Program-made: the position numbers and the translations under genes
Shown here: positions 35,657 to 44,742 of the stretch, piece after piece
How the letters are laid out: each line of letters starts with the position of its first letter
Numbering within the stretch: the first letter of the stretch is position 1
The notes under the pieces: model-generated
Databases searched by the model: none
Seen by the model: only the letters and a program-made list of their open reading frames with translations
Told to the model about the DNA's origin: nothing
Assembly (NCBI RefSeq): GCF_937425535.1
Contig: NZ_OW485601.1
Location: forward strand, 5,253,501 to 5,317,500
Reading direction: 5' to 3'
Source of the DNA: Rhodovastum atsumiense
GTDB taxonomy: Bacteria > Pseudomonadota > Alphaproteobacteria > Acetobacterales > Acetobacteraceae
DNA length: 64,000 nt

Positions 35657-37086
35657 GCCACGTTCTCCTGCCGCACGCGGGCCAGCACCGCCGCGTCCTC
35701 GGCATCGACCGGTGCGCCGATCGGCTCCCAGTCGATCAGGGCGCAGGTCAGGAAGCCCACCGCCGGCACCAGTGCCAGCCAGTAGAAGGCGTCGGTGCCC
35801 AGGGCCTGCCAGACGATCGGCCAGAAGATCAGCCCGGCGATGGCGCCCGAGCGCATGATGGCGCGGGCGAAGCCGACGCCGGCCGGGCGGATCGAGGGCG
35901 GGTAGGAGAGGGTGGCGATGGTCATGCCGAGCCCGCCCGGCCCCGAGGAATGGAAGAAGATGATGGCGCCGAGCAGTGACAGCGCGAACCACGGGTTCGA
36001 CTTGCCGATCCAGCCCAGGGTCAGCAGCGCCAGCACCACCAGCCCGAAGCCGACCATCGACTGCCGGCGCGCGCCGAAGCGGCGCACCACCAGCGAACCG
36101 ATGGCGCCCCCGGTGATGCCGCACAGCGCGTTCACCGCCGCCGAGCCCCACAAGGCGTTGCTGAGCCCGCCTGCCAGGATGCCGGCCAGGGTCAGCGGCA
36201 GGTAGACGCCGACCGCGTTGTACTGCCAGGCCTGCATGGTGGCGACGACGCAGCCGAGCATGGTGCGCCGGCGATAGGGCGGCTGGAACAGCACCCCATA
36301 GGCGCCGCGGATGCGCACCGTGTCGGGGCGGGCGGCCTGGATGTCGGGGGCCAGCTCGGCCGCCACGCCGTAGCGGTCGCGCAGGATGCGGCAGGATTCG
36401 TCGAAGCGGTTGGTGCGAGCCGCCCACATGGCGGATTCGCCGATGAACACCCAGCGCAGCAGCATCACCAGCGCGCCGAAGCCCGCGCCGATCAGGATGG
36501 TCATTCGCCAGAGCTGCGGGTCGGGCACCTCGGCGGTGTGCAGCGGCAGCAGCACCAGGAACACCACCGTGGTGGAGAGATACCAGCCCATCTGCCAGAG
36601 ATTGACCGAGGTGCCGGAATGCTTCGACGACGCGCCGCGCAGTTCCGCGACGGCGCTGGTCGCGAGCGGGAAGTCGATGCCGAGCCCGAGCCCCATGATG
36701 ATGCGGCAGGCCAGCAGCATCCACAGGTCGGAGGCGAAGGCCACCGCCCCCGCGCCTAGGGTGCACAGGCCCATGCCGATGACGAAGGCGCGGCGTTGCC
36801 CGAAGGCGTTGATGACCCGGTTGGCGAGCAGCCCGCCGATCAGGGCGGCCACCAGCACCGAGGCGTTGATGGTGGCGGCGAAGCCCGGCGAGATGCCGAA
36901 CTCGGCGGCGATGTATTTGTTGCCGAAGCCGATGGTGGCGGCCTGGTAGGCATCGATCAGGATGCCGCCCAGGGCGATCAGCGTGACCAGCAGGCCGGAG
37001 TGCCGGGCAGGATGGGTGTTGACCAGGTCCACCACGTCCTGCGGGCACCGGATGAGGCTGGGCGTTCCGACGGTTGTCGTGCTCAT
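35653..37086 (-). CDS. MFS transporter, sugar-porter type
   Basis: A 477-residue carrier with about 12 membrane segments and an extended central loop (about 225-265). GLGLGIDFPLATSAVAELRG near 133-152 is the sugar-porter/organic-cation-type signature. It differs strongly from the MHS carrier two genes downstream, so the two carriers probably have different jobs, for example sulfo-sugar uptake and export of the C3 sulfonate. Confidence 0.87.
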   Translation of the reverse strand: MSTTTVGTPSLIRCPQDVVDLVNTHPARHSGLLVTLIALGGILIDAYQAATIGFGNKYIAAEFGISPGFAATINASVLVAALIGGLLANRVINAFGQRRAFVIGMGLCTLGAGAVAFASDLWMLLACRIIMGLGLGIDFPLATSAVAELRGASSKHSGTSVNLWQMGWYLSTTVVFLVLLPLHTAEVPDPQLWRMTILIGAGFGALVMLLRWVFIGESAMWAARTNRFDESCRILRDRYGVAAELAPDIQAARPDTVRIRGAYGVLFQPPYRRRTMLGCVVATMQAWQYNAVGVYLPLTLAGILAGGLSNALWGSAAVNALCGITGGAIGSLVVRRFGARRQSMVGFGLVVLALLTLGWIGKSNPWFALSLLGAIIFFHSSGPGGLGMTIATLSYPPSIRPAGVGFARAIMRSGAIAGLIFWPIVWQALGTDAFYWLALVPAVGFLTCALIDWEPIGAPVDAEDAAVLARVRQENVA

Positions 37087-37120
37087 CTGCGTTTCCTGTG
37101 CGCGGTCGCCGCGCGTTGCC

Positions 37121-38125
37121 TCAGTCGAAGGCGATCATGACCTTGATGGAGGAGGGCTCGCGGGCGCGCGCATAGGCGGCTTCCGCCTGCTCGACCGGGA
37201 AGACATCGGTGATCAGGGCGGAGGTGTCGAACGCCCCCGATTCCAGCCAGCCGATCGCCGCGTCGAAATCACCGGGCACGTACATGCCGGAGCTGAGCAG
37301 GTCGCGCTCGAAACGCTGCATCATCGGCAGGGGGATTTCACGCGGGCCGGTCGGCACGCCCATGCAGATCACCGTGCCGCCCGCCACCACGCGGGTGCAG
37401 GCTTCGGTCAGCGTGGCCTGGGCCGCCACCACGTCGATCACGCCGGTGAACTTCTCGGCGGCATCCAGCCCGCCCGGGGCGACGGCGCGATGGGCGCCGA
37501 GCGTGCAGGCGAGGTCGCGCTTGCGTGGTTCGGGCTCGATCACGGTGATGCGGCCGGCCCCCATGATGCGCAGCGCCTGTACGATGGACAGTCCGATGGT
37601 GCCGGCGCCGATCACCAGCACGTCCTCGCGGCAGGGCACCGGCAGGCGGCTGATGCAGTGATGCGCGCAGGCGGCCGGCTCGGCGAAGGCAAGCACGGAC
37701 AGGCTCAGGTTGCGTGCGGCGACATGCAGGTTGCGCGCCGGCACCACCAGCGAGGAGCGGCCAAAGCCCGGGGCGCGGAACCCCGCCACCTGCGGCGGTT
37801 CGCAGAGGTTGAAGCGGCCGGCGCGGCAGGCGCGGCACTGCAGGCAGGGCATGATCGGGTCGGCCACCACATGGTCGCCGACCGCGACCGAAGTAACTGC
37901 CGCGCCCAGTTCGACCACCCGCGCCGAGATCTCGTGGCCGGTCACCATCGGCGGCTTGGCAAAGGGATGATGGCCGTCGAGCACATGCAGTTCCGAACCG
38001 CAGATGCCCAGATGCGACAGCGCGAGGCGTACCTCGTCTGGTCGCAGCGGTGGCGGCTCCATCTCGACCTTGCGGCAGGCGACAACGCCGAGTCCGGTGA
38101 ACTCGACCTGCGAAACCGTGATCAT
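37121..38125 (-). CDS. Zinc-dependent medium-chain alcohol dehydrogenase
   Basis: A 334-residue MDR enzyme from the ATG at 38125. Catalytic zinc ligands lie in HLGICGSELH (cysteine and downstream histidine region) and GHEISA; the structural zinc site has four cysteines in PCLQCRACRAGRFNLC. The Rossmann motif is GAGTIGLSIVQ near 168. It resembles polyol/sorbitol and threonine dehydrogenases. It sits between the aldolase and the carriers, where sulfo-EMP operons normally have no such enzyme, so it may feed another substrate (for example a sulfo-alditol) into the pathway. That idea is speculative. Confidence 0.88.
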   Translation of the reverse strand: MITVSQVEFTGLGVVACRKVEMEPPPLRPDEVRLALSHLGICGSELHVLDGHHPFAKPPMVTGHEISARVVELGAAVTSVAVGDHVVADPIMPCLQCRACRAGRFNLCEPPQVAGFRAPGFGRSSLVVPARNLHVAARNLSLSVLAFAEPAACAHHCISRLPVPCREDVLVIGAGTIGLSIVQALRIMGAGRITVIEPEPRKRDLACTLGAHRAVAPGGLDAAEKFTGVIDVVAAQATLTEACTRVVAGGTVICMGVPTGPREIPLPMMQRFERDLLSSGMYVPGDFDAAIGWLESGAFDTSALITDVFPVEQAEAAYARAREPSSIKVMIAFD

Positions 38126-38199
38126 TGGGTCCTCCAGCACGTCCCCGGGGCGGGCCCCGGTGTCTTATGTGGTGGTGTGGTGTGTGGTCCGGCGCTGCT

Positions 38200-39108
38200 T
38201 CAGCGGCGCGCCATCGCCTCGTCGACGATCTCGCCGAGCCGCCGCAGCCGCGGCATCGACACGTCCTGCAGCATCGTCGGCATGTCCTCGGCGCCCACCA
38301 CCGAGGCCCAGACCGCGCGGCCGGCGAGGAAGCCCGAGGCGCCCGCCGCCATCGCCGCGCGCACGGCGCGGCCGAAGATGTCGGCCGGCACGCCCGAGGA
38401 CAGGATCACCCAGGGCATGGCGATCCGTTCGCCGAGCCGGGCGCAGGCATCGCGCAGCACCGGCATCGGCCCTTTGCCGGCCAGCGGCATCTCGACCTTG
38501 TAGAGGTCGGCGCCGCTGTGACCGAGTTCCCGCGCCGCCGCAAGGATTGCTGCCTCGCGGTCGAAGCCGGCGCCGCGGCGCGGCGGGCGCACCACCGGCT
38601 CGATGATCGAGACCAGCCCGGCGGCGTGGCAACGGGCGACGAAGGCCGCCACCATTTCCTGGCGTGCCTCGGCCGGTTCGTCGGCGCGCCACAGCACCAG
38701 CAGCTTCAGCGCCACCGCCCCGGCGGCGCGCATCGCCGCCGGATCGACCGCCATGTCGATGCGCACGTCATCGACCGGAATGCCGTTGCCCGGCAGGAAT
38801 TCGTCGGCGGCGACGATCAGGCCGCATCCCGGCGCGATCACCCTCTCGGCCAGGATGCGATCAAGGCAGAACTGGCGATCGACCAGCGTCGCCGAGGCAT
38901 GGGGCGAGAGCAGCTTCGCGGCCTGCAGCTTGAAGTCGGTCAGCACGGCGTCGGACACGGGCGCCGGGGTGCCGGCGGCGGCGAACATCAGACGCAGCGC
39001 CTCGCGCTGGTCGATGGCAAGCATCGCGAACCCCCCGGAGGGGCGCGCGAGATCGGAGAGACGGGCGGCAGGGGCGGTCACGGGGGGCTCCTTGGCAATC
39101 GCGTTCAT
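38200..39108 (-). CDS. yihT: 6-deoxy-6-sulfofructose-1-phosphate aldolase (YihT family)
   Basis: A 302-residue class-I aldolase that matches E. coli YihT over nearly its whole length in remembered blocks: [19 protein letters not shown] start (here [19 protein letters not shown]), VAADEF(L)[35 protein letters not shown] with the Schiff-base lysine K204, [10 protein letters not shown] and [17 protein letters not shown]. It should split sulfofructose-1-phosphate to dihydroxyacetone phosphate and 3-sulfolactaldehyde. The related tagatose-1,6-bisphosphate aldolases lack several of these blocks. The start overlaps the kinase stop by 4 bases (ATGA), so the two enzymes are made together. Confidence 0.9.
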   Translation of the reverse strand: MNAIAKEPPVTAPAARLSDLARPSGGFAMLAIDQREALRLMFAAAGTPAPVSDAVLTDFKLQAAKLLSPHASATLVDRQFCLDRILAERVIAPGCGLIVAADEFLPGNGIPVDDVRIDMAVDPAAMRAAGAVALKLLVLWRADEPAEARQEMVAAFVARCHAAGLVSIIEPVVRPPRRGAGFDREAAILAAARELGHSGADLYKVEMPLAGKGPMPVLRDACARLGERIAMPWVILSSGVPADIFGRAVRAAMAAGASGFLAGRAVWASVVGAEDMPTMLQDVSMPRLRRLGEIVDEAMARR

Positions 39109-40052
39109 CGGGCCTGCGCCTCCAGCGCGCGGGCCAGTTCCTCAAGGCCGGGCACGGCCGAGCGGCCATCCAGGCCCCGGCAGGACAGGGCGGCGGTGGC
39201 ATTGGCCTCCGCCAGCGCCGCCGGCCAGTCGCGGCCGCGGCAAAGGGCGGAAAGCAGGGCGCCGTGGAACACGTCGCCGGCCCCGAGGGTGGACCTGACC
39301 TCGACGCCGCGATGCGCCGGCACGGCGACGCGGCCGGCCGGCCGGGCGGGATCGAAGCGCTCGCTCCACCAGGCGATCGATCCCTGTGCGCCGTTGGTGG
39401 CCACCACGGCGGCGGCACCTTCGGTCAGCGCGCGTGCGGCCGCCGTTTCGATGCCGGCGGCGGTGTGCGGCAATGCGTAGCGGCGCGTCAGCGCCTCGGT
39501 GGTGGGGGCGTAGAGGTCGAGCCCCGCCAGCGTCAGCCCGGCCACCGGATTGCCGGCATCGACGCAAAGTCGTGGCCGGGCGGCGAGGCGATCGAGGCAG
39601 GCGCGGGCAGGCGCGAAGCCGAGATGGTCGGCATGTACCCACTCGGCCGCTGCGATCATTTCGATGGCGCGCGGACCGAACGTCTCGATCGGCGGCAAGG
39701 GCGGCACCGCGAGGGTGGAGATGGCGCGGGTCTGCCGCTCCTGGGAAATCACCACGCAGGAAGCCTGGGTCGGCGTCGCCGGATCTTCCAGCACCGCCGA
39801 GACATCCACGCCCTCGGCGGCGAGCAGGCGCAAGGCCGTTTCGCCCGCGGAATCCCGGCCGACGCGGCCGATGAAGGCGACCTGGATGCCCTGGCGGGCC
39901 AGCACCACGGCGGCATTGGCGGCGGGGCCGCCACCGGCGATTCGCACCTCTTCGCCGACGATGCGTTCGTCGGCCTCGGGGTAGCGAGGGACCAGGGCGA
40001 GGGCGTCGAGCGTCACCACGCCCACGCACACGACACGCACAGGACCGTGCAT
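39105..40052 (-). CDS. yihV: PfkB-family kinase, likely sulfofructose kinase (YihV-like)
   Basis: A 315-residue ribokinase-fold enzyme. The ATG at 40052 is preceded by AAGGAAA at good spacing, better than the upstream alternative at 40079. Family signatures: [16 protein letters not shown] near 40, and [13 protein letters not shown] near 255 with the catalytic aspartate; E. coli YihV has [12 protein letters not shown] at the same place. With the aldolase it would convert sulfofructose to its 1-phosphate. First gene of the seven-gene operon. Confidence 0.83.
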   Translation of the reverse strand: MHGPVRVVCVGVVTLDALALVPRYPEADERIVGEEVRIAGGGPAANAAVVLARQGIQVAFIGRVGRDSAGETALRLLAAEGVDVSAVLEDPATPTQASCVVISQERQTRAISTLAVPPLPPIETFGPRAIEMIAAAEWVHADHLGFAPARACLDRLAARPRLCVDAGNPVAGLTLAGLDLYAPTTEALTRRYALPHTAAGIETAAARALTEGAAAVVATNGAQGSIAWWSERFDPARPAGRVAVPAHRGVEVRSTLGAGDVFHGALLSALCRGRDWPAALAEANATAALSCRGLDGRSAVPGLEELARALEAQAR

Positions 40053-40125
40053 CGTTTCCTTCTTGCTCTTAAGGAGCATCGTTATGATCAGGACGGTACA
40101 GAAACCGAAAATTGATGTCCATATA

Positions 40126-40168
40126 CAAACATGATTTGGGCTTAAATGTTAGTTTGCGCACAAATTTG
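40126..40168. promoter_or_regulatory. CAAA/TTTG dyads between the sulfo-sugar operon and its DeoR gene
   Basis: Three symmetric sites built from CAAA and TTTG half-sites lie in the 236-base divergent gap: CAAACATGATTTG (40126-40138), TTTGCGCACAAA (40153-40164) and the perfect palindrome CAAATTTG (40161-40168). The region is AT-rich. This is the likely binding region of the DeoR-family regulator encoded next to it. Confidence 0.5.
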
Positions 40169-40288
40169 CCGGAAAAAGGCCCCGCAACCCTGATCAGAGA
40201 CAGCGATGTTGGCCAGGCTTGTGCGATGAGGTACAAAATCAGACCCGCCCTTGCCGGGCAGGCCCGGGAAAGTAAGGAGCGATCTCCC

Positions 40289-41107
40289 ATGCTGACGGAC
40301 AAGCTGCGCTACCGCGACGCCCCGCAGCGTCGCGCCGCCATCCTGGACCACCTGCGGGTCACCGGCTTCGTGACGGTCAGCGAGGTGGCGGAGCGGCTCG
40401 GCGTCTCGGAAATGACGGTCCGGCGCGACGCACGGCGGCTGCACGAGGAAGGCGAGGCGATTTCACTGCGCGGGGCCTTGCGCCTGCCCGCCGCGCCGGG
40501 CGCGGAGGAGGAGACCGACGACGAATACCGGCGGCGTGAACGCGTCGCCAACGCCGCCAAGGCGGCGATCGGCAAGGCGGCGGCGGCGGAGATCCGGTCC
40601 GGCGATGTGGTGGCGATCGACGCCGGCACCACCGCCTGCCAGGTGGCGGCCGCGCTGCCGGCGGATTTCGCCGGCACGGTGGTCACCCATTCCGTGCCGG
40701 TGCTCAATCTCCTGCTCGAACGCCCCGCCGCGACCGCCATCGCCCTCGGGGGCGATCTCTATCGCCCCAGCCGCGCGCTGGTCGGCTCCGCGACCGTCGA
40801 GGCGGTGCGTCGGTTGAAGGTTCGCACCTTCTATCTCGGGGCCGCGGCGGCGGACCTGAGCGGCATCTATGCCGCGGCGGATGTCGAATCGCTGGTCAAG
40901 CAGACCTTGATGAGCATCGCCGATCGGGTGGTGCTGGTGCTCGATCACCTGAAGTTCGAGGCCACCGCGCCGGTGCGACTGTGTAGCTGGGATGCGCTGG
41001 AAATGGTGGTGTCCGATCAACCGCCGCCGCCGCCGATCGCCGGCTTGCTGCAGCAGAGGCAGATCCGCCTGCTGGTATCCCCCGCTGGCGTGGCCGCGGC
41101 GTCCTGA
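40289..41107 (+). CDS. DeoR-family transcriptional regulator (YihW/CsqR-like role)
   Basis: A 272-residue protein from the ATG at 40289, preceded by AAGGAG. The N-terminal winged helix is plain (VSEVAERLGVSEMTVRRD, about 31-48), followed by the DeoR sugar-phosphate sensor domain, including IDAGTTACQVAAAL near 111-124. A longer in-frame start at 40112 has no comparable ribosome site. DeoR repressors usually lose grip on DNA when bound to a phosphorylated sugar intermediate; here sulfofructose or its phosphate would be the natural ligand. It is divergent from the operon it is likely to control. Confidence 0.88.
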   Translation: MLTDKLRYRDAPQRRAAILDHLRVTGFVTVSEVAERLGVSEMTVRRDARRLHEEGEAISLRGALRLPAAPGAEEETDDEYRRRERVANAAKAAIGKAAAAEIRSGDVVAIDAGTTACQVAAALPADFAGTVVTHSVPVLNLLLERPAATAIALGGDLYRPSRALVGSATVEAVRRLKVRTFYLGAAAADLSGIYAAADVESLVKQTLMSIADRVVLVLDHLKFEATAPVRLCSWDALEMVVSDQPPPPPIAGLLQQRQIRLLVSPAGVAAAS

Positions 41108-41158
41108 CACGCCCGGTGCCGGCGTCGCGCACCATTCCGGCGCGACCGCGACGATGCG

Positions 41159-42109
41159 TCAGTCCTCGGCGTCCGGCGTGATGGTCAGGCGCATCCGCTC
41201 GGCCCGCCGCAGCAGATCAAGCGGCAAGGGCACGCCCGCCCGCTCCGGCGACAGCACGGCATAGAGCGCATCGGTGCCGGGCAGCGGGATGCCGTCGAGG
41301 GCCAGCAGCACGTCGCCGGCCTGCAGCCCGGCGCGCGCGGCCGGCCCCTTTTCGGTCGTGCCGGTGACCAGGACGCCGGATCCCTGCTCGATCCCGTGAT
41401 GGCGGCGTAGGCGCTGCAACAGCGGGACGGTCTGCACCGACAGGCCGAGCCTCGCGCGCCGGATCCGGCCGTCGCGCATCAGCGCGGTCGCGACCAGCAC
41501 GGCGGTGTCGATGCCGACGGCGAAGCAAATGCCTTGGGCGCCACCGATCATGGCGGTGGCGATGCCGACGACCGCGCCGGTGGAGTCCACCAGGGGACCG
41601 CCGGAGTTGCCCGGGTTGAGCGCGGCATCGGTCTGGATCACCGATGGGATCGGCCTGCCATCCCGCGCCCGTAGGGTCCGGCCGAGGCCGGAGACGATGC
41701 CGGCGGTGACGGTTGCCTGGAACCCGAACGGGTTGCCGATGGCCATGACGAGCTGGCCGACCCGCAGCCCGGCACTGCGGCCCAGCCTGGCATGCTCGAA
41801 GCGCTCGCCTTCCAGGCGCAGCACGGCGAGGTCGGTGGCGGGATCGTCCCCGACCAGGCGGGCGACGACGCTGCGTCCGTCCGGCAAGGTGGCGGTGAGA
41901 GCGGTGGCGTTGCCAACGACATGGCTGTTGGTCAGCGCGTAGCCGTCAGGGGTGAAGACCACGCCGGACCCGCTTCCGGCGGGGCGGCCGTTGCGATGCG
42001 TGGTGACATGGAGCACCGCCGGCGCGGTGCGTTCCACGGCGTCGGCGATGGTTTGGGAGAAAGGTTCCAGGGTATCGAGGGGCATGACCGCGGGGAGATG
42101 GCGCGGCAA
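41159..42109 (-). CDS. HtrA-like trypsin/PDZ protease without export signal
   Basis: A 316-residue S1C protease; ATG choices lie at 42109 and 42085. Triad: H63 (TNSHVVG), D93 (ATDLAVL) and S169 (NPGNSGGPL). A PDZ domain follows from about 215 to 310. Neither start yields a signal peptide or membrane anchor, so unlike DegP/DegS it appears cytoplasmic. It converges with the DeoR gene and lies 66 bases beyond the helicase stop. Substrate unknown. Confidence 0.85.
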   Translation of the reverse strand: MPRHLPAVMPLDTLEPFSQTIADAVERTAPAVLHVTTHRNGRPAGSGSGVVFTPDGYALTNSHVVGNATALTATLPDGRSVVARLVGDDPATDLAVLRLEGERFEHARLGRSAGLRVGQLVMAIGNPFGFQATVTAGIVSGLGRTLRARDGRPIPSVIQTDAALNPGNSGGPLVDSTGAVVGIATAMIGGAQGICFAVGIDTAVLVATALMRDGRIRRARLGLSVQTVPLLQRLRRHHGIEQGSGVLVTGTTEKGPAARAGLQAGDVLLALDGIPLPGTDALYAVLSPERAGVPLPLDLLRRAERMRLTITPDAED

Positions 42110-42175
42110 CGTTCCCGGATCAGGCCGGCCAAATGGGGGAGGGGCGGGGCGTGCGCAGTGCGCCGGCCCGGCTCA

Positions 42176-44530
42176 TCAGCGCCGGCGTCGTCCCGGACGC
42201 TGCTGCCCGAGGGGCTTGCCCCCGCCGGGCTTGCCTCCGCCCGCCTTGCCACGCTGGCCTCCGCCCCGGCCCCGCTTGCCGCCGGGGGCATCGGCCCCGC
42301 CCGATACCGCCCGTACCCGGCCGGAGGGCCGCGCGGCCAGCACCGCCTCGATCCACTCGTTCAGGCGGTGGCTTTCGGCCAGGGCGCCGTCGATGTCACG
42401 GTAGATGTCGGGAAACCGCAGCGCCATCCAGCGCCAGGCGACCAGGCGGCGGTGCACCCGCTCGGCCATCTGCAACGCGTCCTGGCTGGCGCGGTCCGGG
42501 GCGGGAAGATACCCCGCCAGCGGCGGCACCACCGCCCGGCCCAGGCTGTGCTCGACCGCCCAGCCCGCCAGCCGCTCGATGCCTTCGTCACGCTCGTCCA
42601 CCGGGCACATGGCGTAGGTCCAGCGGTCCAGCAGCGGCAAGGTCCGCACCCCATCCACCGCCTCGGCGATGGCGACCTGCGTCGACAGATCGCCCAGCCG
42701 ATAATTCGGGTCGTCGCGCCGCAGCACCGACCGCTCGATCCGGCGCAGCGTGCCGAACAGGCTGTCGGTGCCGATCTCGGCGGCCACCGCGGCGATGATT
42801 TCGGTATCGGGCGCGACCGGCGGGCGCAGGTCCTCCGGCGCCTGCGGCCCGGCGGCCAGGGCATGGGCGATCTCCGCCGGATCACCGCCGCCGCGCAGCA
42901 CCGCGACGATTCCCTCTGCGTGCTCGCCGCCGAAGCGCCCGGCACGGCCGCCGATCTGCTTGATCTCCTGCACCGACAACGGCCGGTCCTGCTGGCCGTC
43001 CCATTTCGTCAGCGCGGAGAACACCACCCGGCGCAGCGGGCCGATATTGAGCCCCATGCCGATGGCATCGGTCGCCACCAGCACCTCGGCCTCGCCCTCG
43101 CGGAAGCGCCTGGCCTCGGCGCGCCGCACCGTCGGCCCGAGCGCCCCGTACACCACCGCCACGCTGCGGCCGCGCCGGAGCAGCTCGGCGCGCAGGGCGA
43201 AGACCTCGCGGCGGGAAAAGGCTATCACCGCGTCGCCACGGCCGATATCGGCCAGCGGCACCGGCTCCGGCGCCGCCGCCAGCGGGCCCATGCGCTCCAG
43301 CCGCATCTCTTCCAGCGGATCGCCGCACAGCCGGGCGATGCGCCGGACCATCGGCGCCGCGTCCGGGGCGCCCAGCACGATCACCGTGCGCGCCGGCACG
43401 CCCATCAGGGCGGCGGTCCAGGCCGGGCCGCGCTCGGTGTCGCCCAGCATCTGCACCTCGTCGATCACCGCCACGTCGACCGGGGTGCGGAACGGGCACA
43501 TCTCCACCGTCGCGGCGGTGTGGCGGCTGCCGGGGACGCGGATGCGCTCCTCGCCGGTCAGCAGAGAGGTGGGCACGCCGCGCCCTTCCAGCGCCTCGCG
43601 GTATTCATGCGCCAGCAGCCGCAGCGGCCCGAGCGCGATGCCGCTCTCCGCCTCGGCCAGCCGGGTCAGGCCGAAATGCGTCTTGCCCGAATTGGTCGGC
43701 CCCAGGCAGGCGATGATCCGCCGCTCCAGGGCGCGGGCGGTGGCGAAATGGGCGGCATAGCGATCGAGCCCCGCCACCCGCGCGACCGCGGCGTTGCTGA
43801 CCCGCCGCGTGCCGGGCCGGGGCTCTTCCTGTGCCGGCGTCGGCGCGTCGGCCTCGCGCCAGGCTGGCACGGCCGGCCGCAGCGCCTCCAGGGCGGCGGG
43901 ATCGAATTCCGGCTCGCGCACCCGGCGCGGGCCGCGGCGGACTTCCACCTCGCGGGCAATGGGGATGCGGCCGACCCGGATCCAGCGTGCCGCCTCGTCC
44001 CGGCTGCAGCCGAGCAGGCCCGGCACCGACTCGGCGCCGACCAGGGAGGACTCCCAGGCCTTCAGCCGGCGCTCTTCCTCCGCCCGGGTCTCGCGCGCCG
44101 CCCGCGCCGCGGCGCGGCGTTCGTTGCGGCGGGTCCGCTCGGCGTCCACCGCGCGCCCGGCGAAGGCATCGGCGTCCCGGTCGGCCAGGGCGAAGGCCTC
44201 GGCCACCAGCAGGGCACACAGCTCCACCGCTTCCAGGCCGGGGGCGCCGGACGTGGTCCGCGGCAGGTCTTCCAGCGCGGCGGCCAGCGCCGTTTCCGGG
44301 CTGCCATAGGTGACGAGCCGGGCCTTCACCGCCGCACGCAACGCCTCCATGAGCTCGGCATCGCCGGAGGCCGGGTCGTGCAGGCGCTCGACCGCGGCAT
44401 CCAGGTCGTCCCGGCGCGCGGGCAAGGCCCTGGCCTGCTTCGCCAGATCCGGCAGGCGACCGCGCCAGGTACGGCGACGCGCGTCGAGTCCGGCGACGTC
44501 CAGGGTGGCGGATGAAGGGCGTTGGCCCAT
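42176..44530 (-). CDS. SUV3-like DExH RNA helicase
   Basis: A 784-residue helicase from the ATG at 44530, preceded by AGGAG. Residues 1-265 form an N-terminal domain typical of alphaproteobacterial members. Motif I GPTNSGKT is at 277-284 and motif II DEVQ at 357-360; the C-terminal helicase half has ATDAIGMGLNIG and QIGGRAGRFGG. The layout matches mitochondrial SUV3, which unwinds RNA for degradation. The tail from about 745 is rich in Gly, Lys and Arg and should bind RNA. It follows a hairpin repeat region. Confidence 0.9.
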   Translation of the reverse strand: MGQRPSSATLDVAGLDARRRTWRGRLPDLAKQARALPARRDDLDAAVERLHDPASGDAELMEALRAAVKARLVTYGSPETALAAALEDLPRTTSGAPGLEAVELCALLVAEAFALADRDADAFAGRAVDAERTRRNERRAAARAARETRAEEERRLKAWESSLVGAESVPGLLGCSRDEAARWIRVGRIPIAREVEVRRGPRRVREPEFDPAALEALRPAVPAWREADAPTPAQEEPRPGTRRVSNAAVARVAGLDRYAAHFATARALERRIIACLGPTNSGKTHFGLTRLAEAESGIALGPLRLLAHEYREALEGRGVPTSLLTGEERIRVPGSRHTAATVEMCPFRTPVDVAVIDEVQMLGDTERGPAWTAALMGVPARTVIVLGAPDAAPMVRRIARLCGDPLEEMRLERMGPLAAAPEPVPLADIGRGDAVIAFSRREVFALRAELLRRGRSVAVVYGALGPTVRRAEARRFREGEAEVLVATDAIGMGLNIGPLRRVVFSALTKWDGQQDRPLSVQEIKQIGGRAGRFGGEHAEGIVAVLRGGGDPAEIAHALAAGPQAPEDLRPPVAPDTEIIAAVAAEIGTDSLFGTLRRIERSVLRRDDPNYRLGDLSTQVAIAEAVDGVRTLPLLDRWTYAMCPVDERDEGIERLAGWAVEHSLGRAVVPPLAGYLPAPDRASQDALQMAERVHRRLVAWRWMALRFPDIYRDIDGALAESHRLNEWIEAVLAARPSGRVRAVSGGADAPGGKRGRGGGQRGKAGGGKPGGGKPLGQQRPGRRRR

Positions 44531-44600
44531 GATGGTCTCCTGTTGGGGCGGCCGGACAATCTCGCGTTCAGCGGCGCGGGTCAAAGCCGGGCCGCGATCG

Positions 44601-44739
44601 CGGGGCGCTGCCCCGCCCCCGCCAGGAGGCTTTGCCTCCTGGACCTCCACCAAGGGCTTCGCCCTTGGAACCCGCCGCGCAGCGCGAATTGGGGTGCAGG
44701 GGTCCCCTGACCCTTGCCGGGTCAAGGGCGGAGCCCTTG
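44601..44739 (+). repeat. Multi-hairpin dispersed repeat, copy 1
   Basis: Four short hairpins follow each other: CGGGGC/GCCCCG (44601-44615), CCAGGAGGC/GCCTCCTGG (44622-44642), CCAAGGGC/GCCCTTGG (44650-44668) and CAAGGGC/GCCCTTG (44723-44739). A second copy lies at 58756-58926 in the same orientation. The 44622-44673 core is almost identical in both. It sits immediately 3' of the lacI-type gene (stop at 44743), so it may end that transcript or stabilise its 3' end, like REP elements. Confidence 0.8.
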
Positions 44740-44742
44740 CCT

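Noticed and set aside
41792..44515. 907-codon plus-strand frame opposite the helicase
   Set aside because: Antisense artefact; the minus strand has complete helicase motifs.
44601..44739. CRISPR array
   Set aside because: Units are different hairpins in one block, not regularly spaced identical repeats with unique spacers; no cas genes seen.
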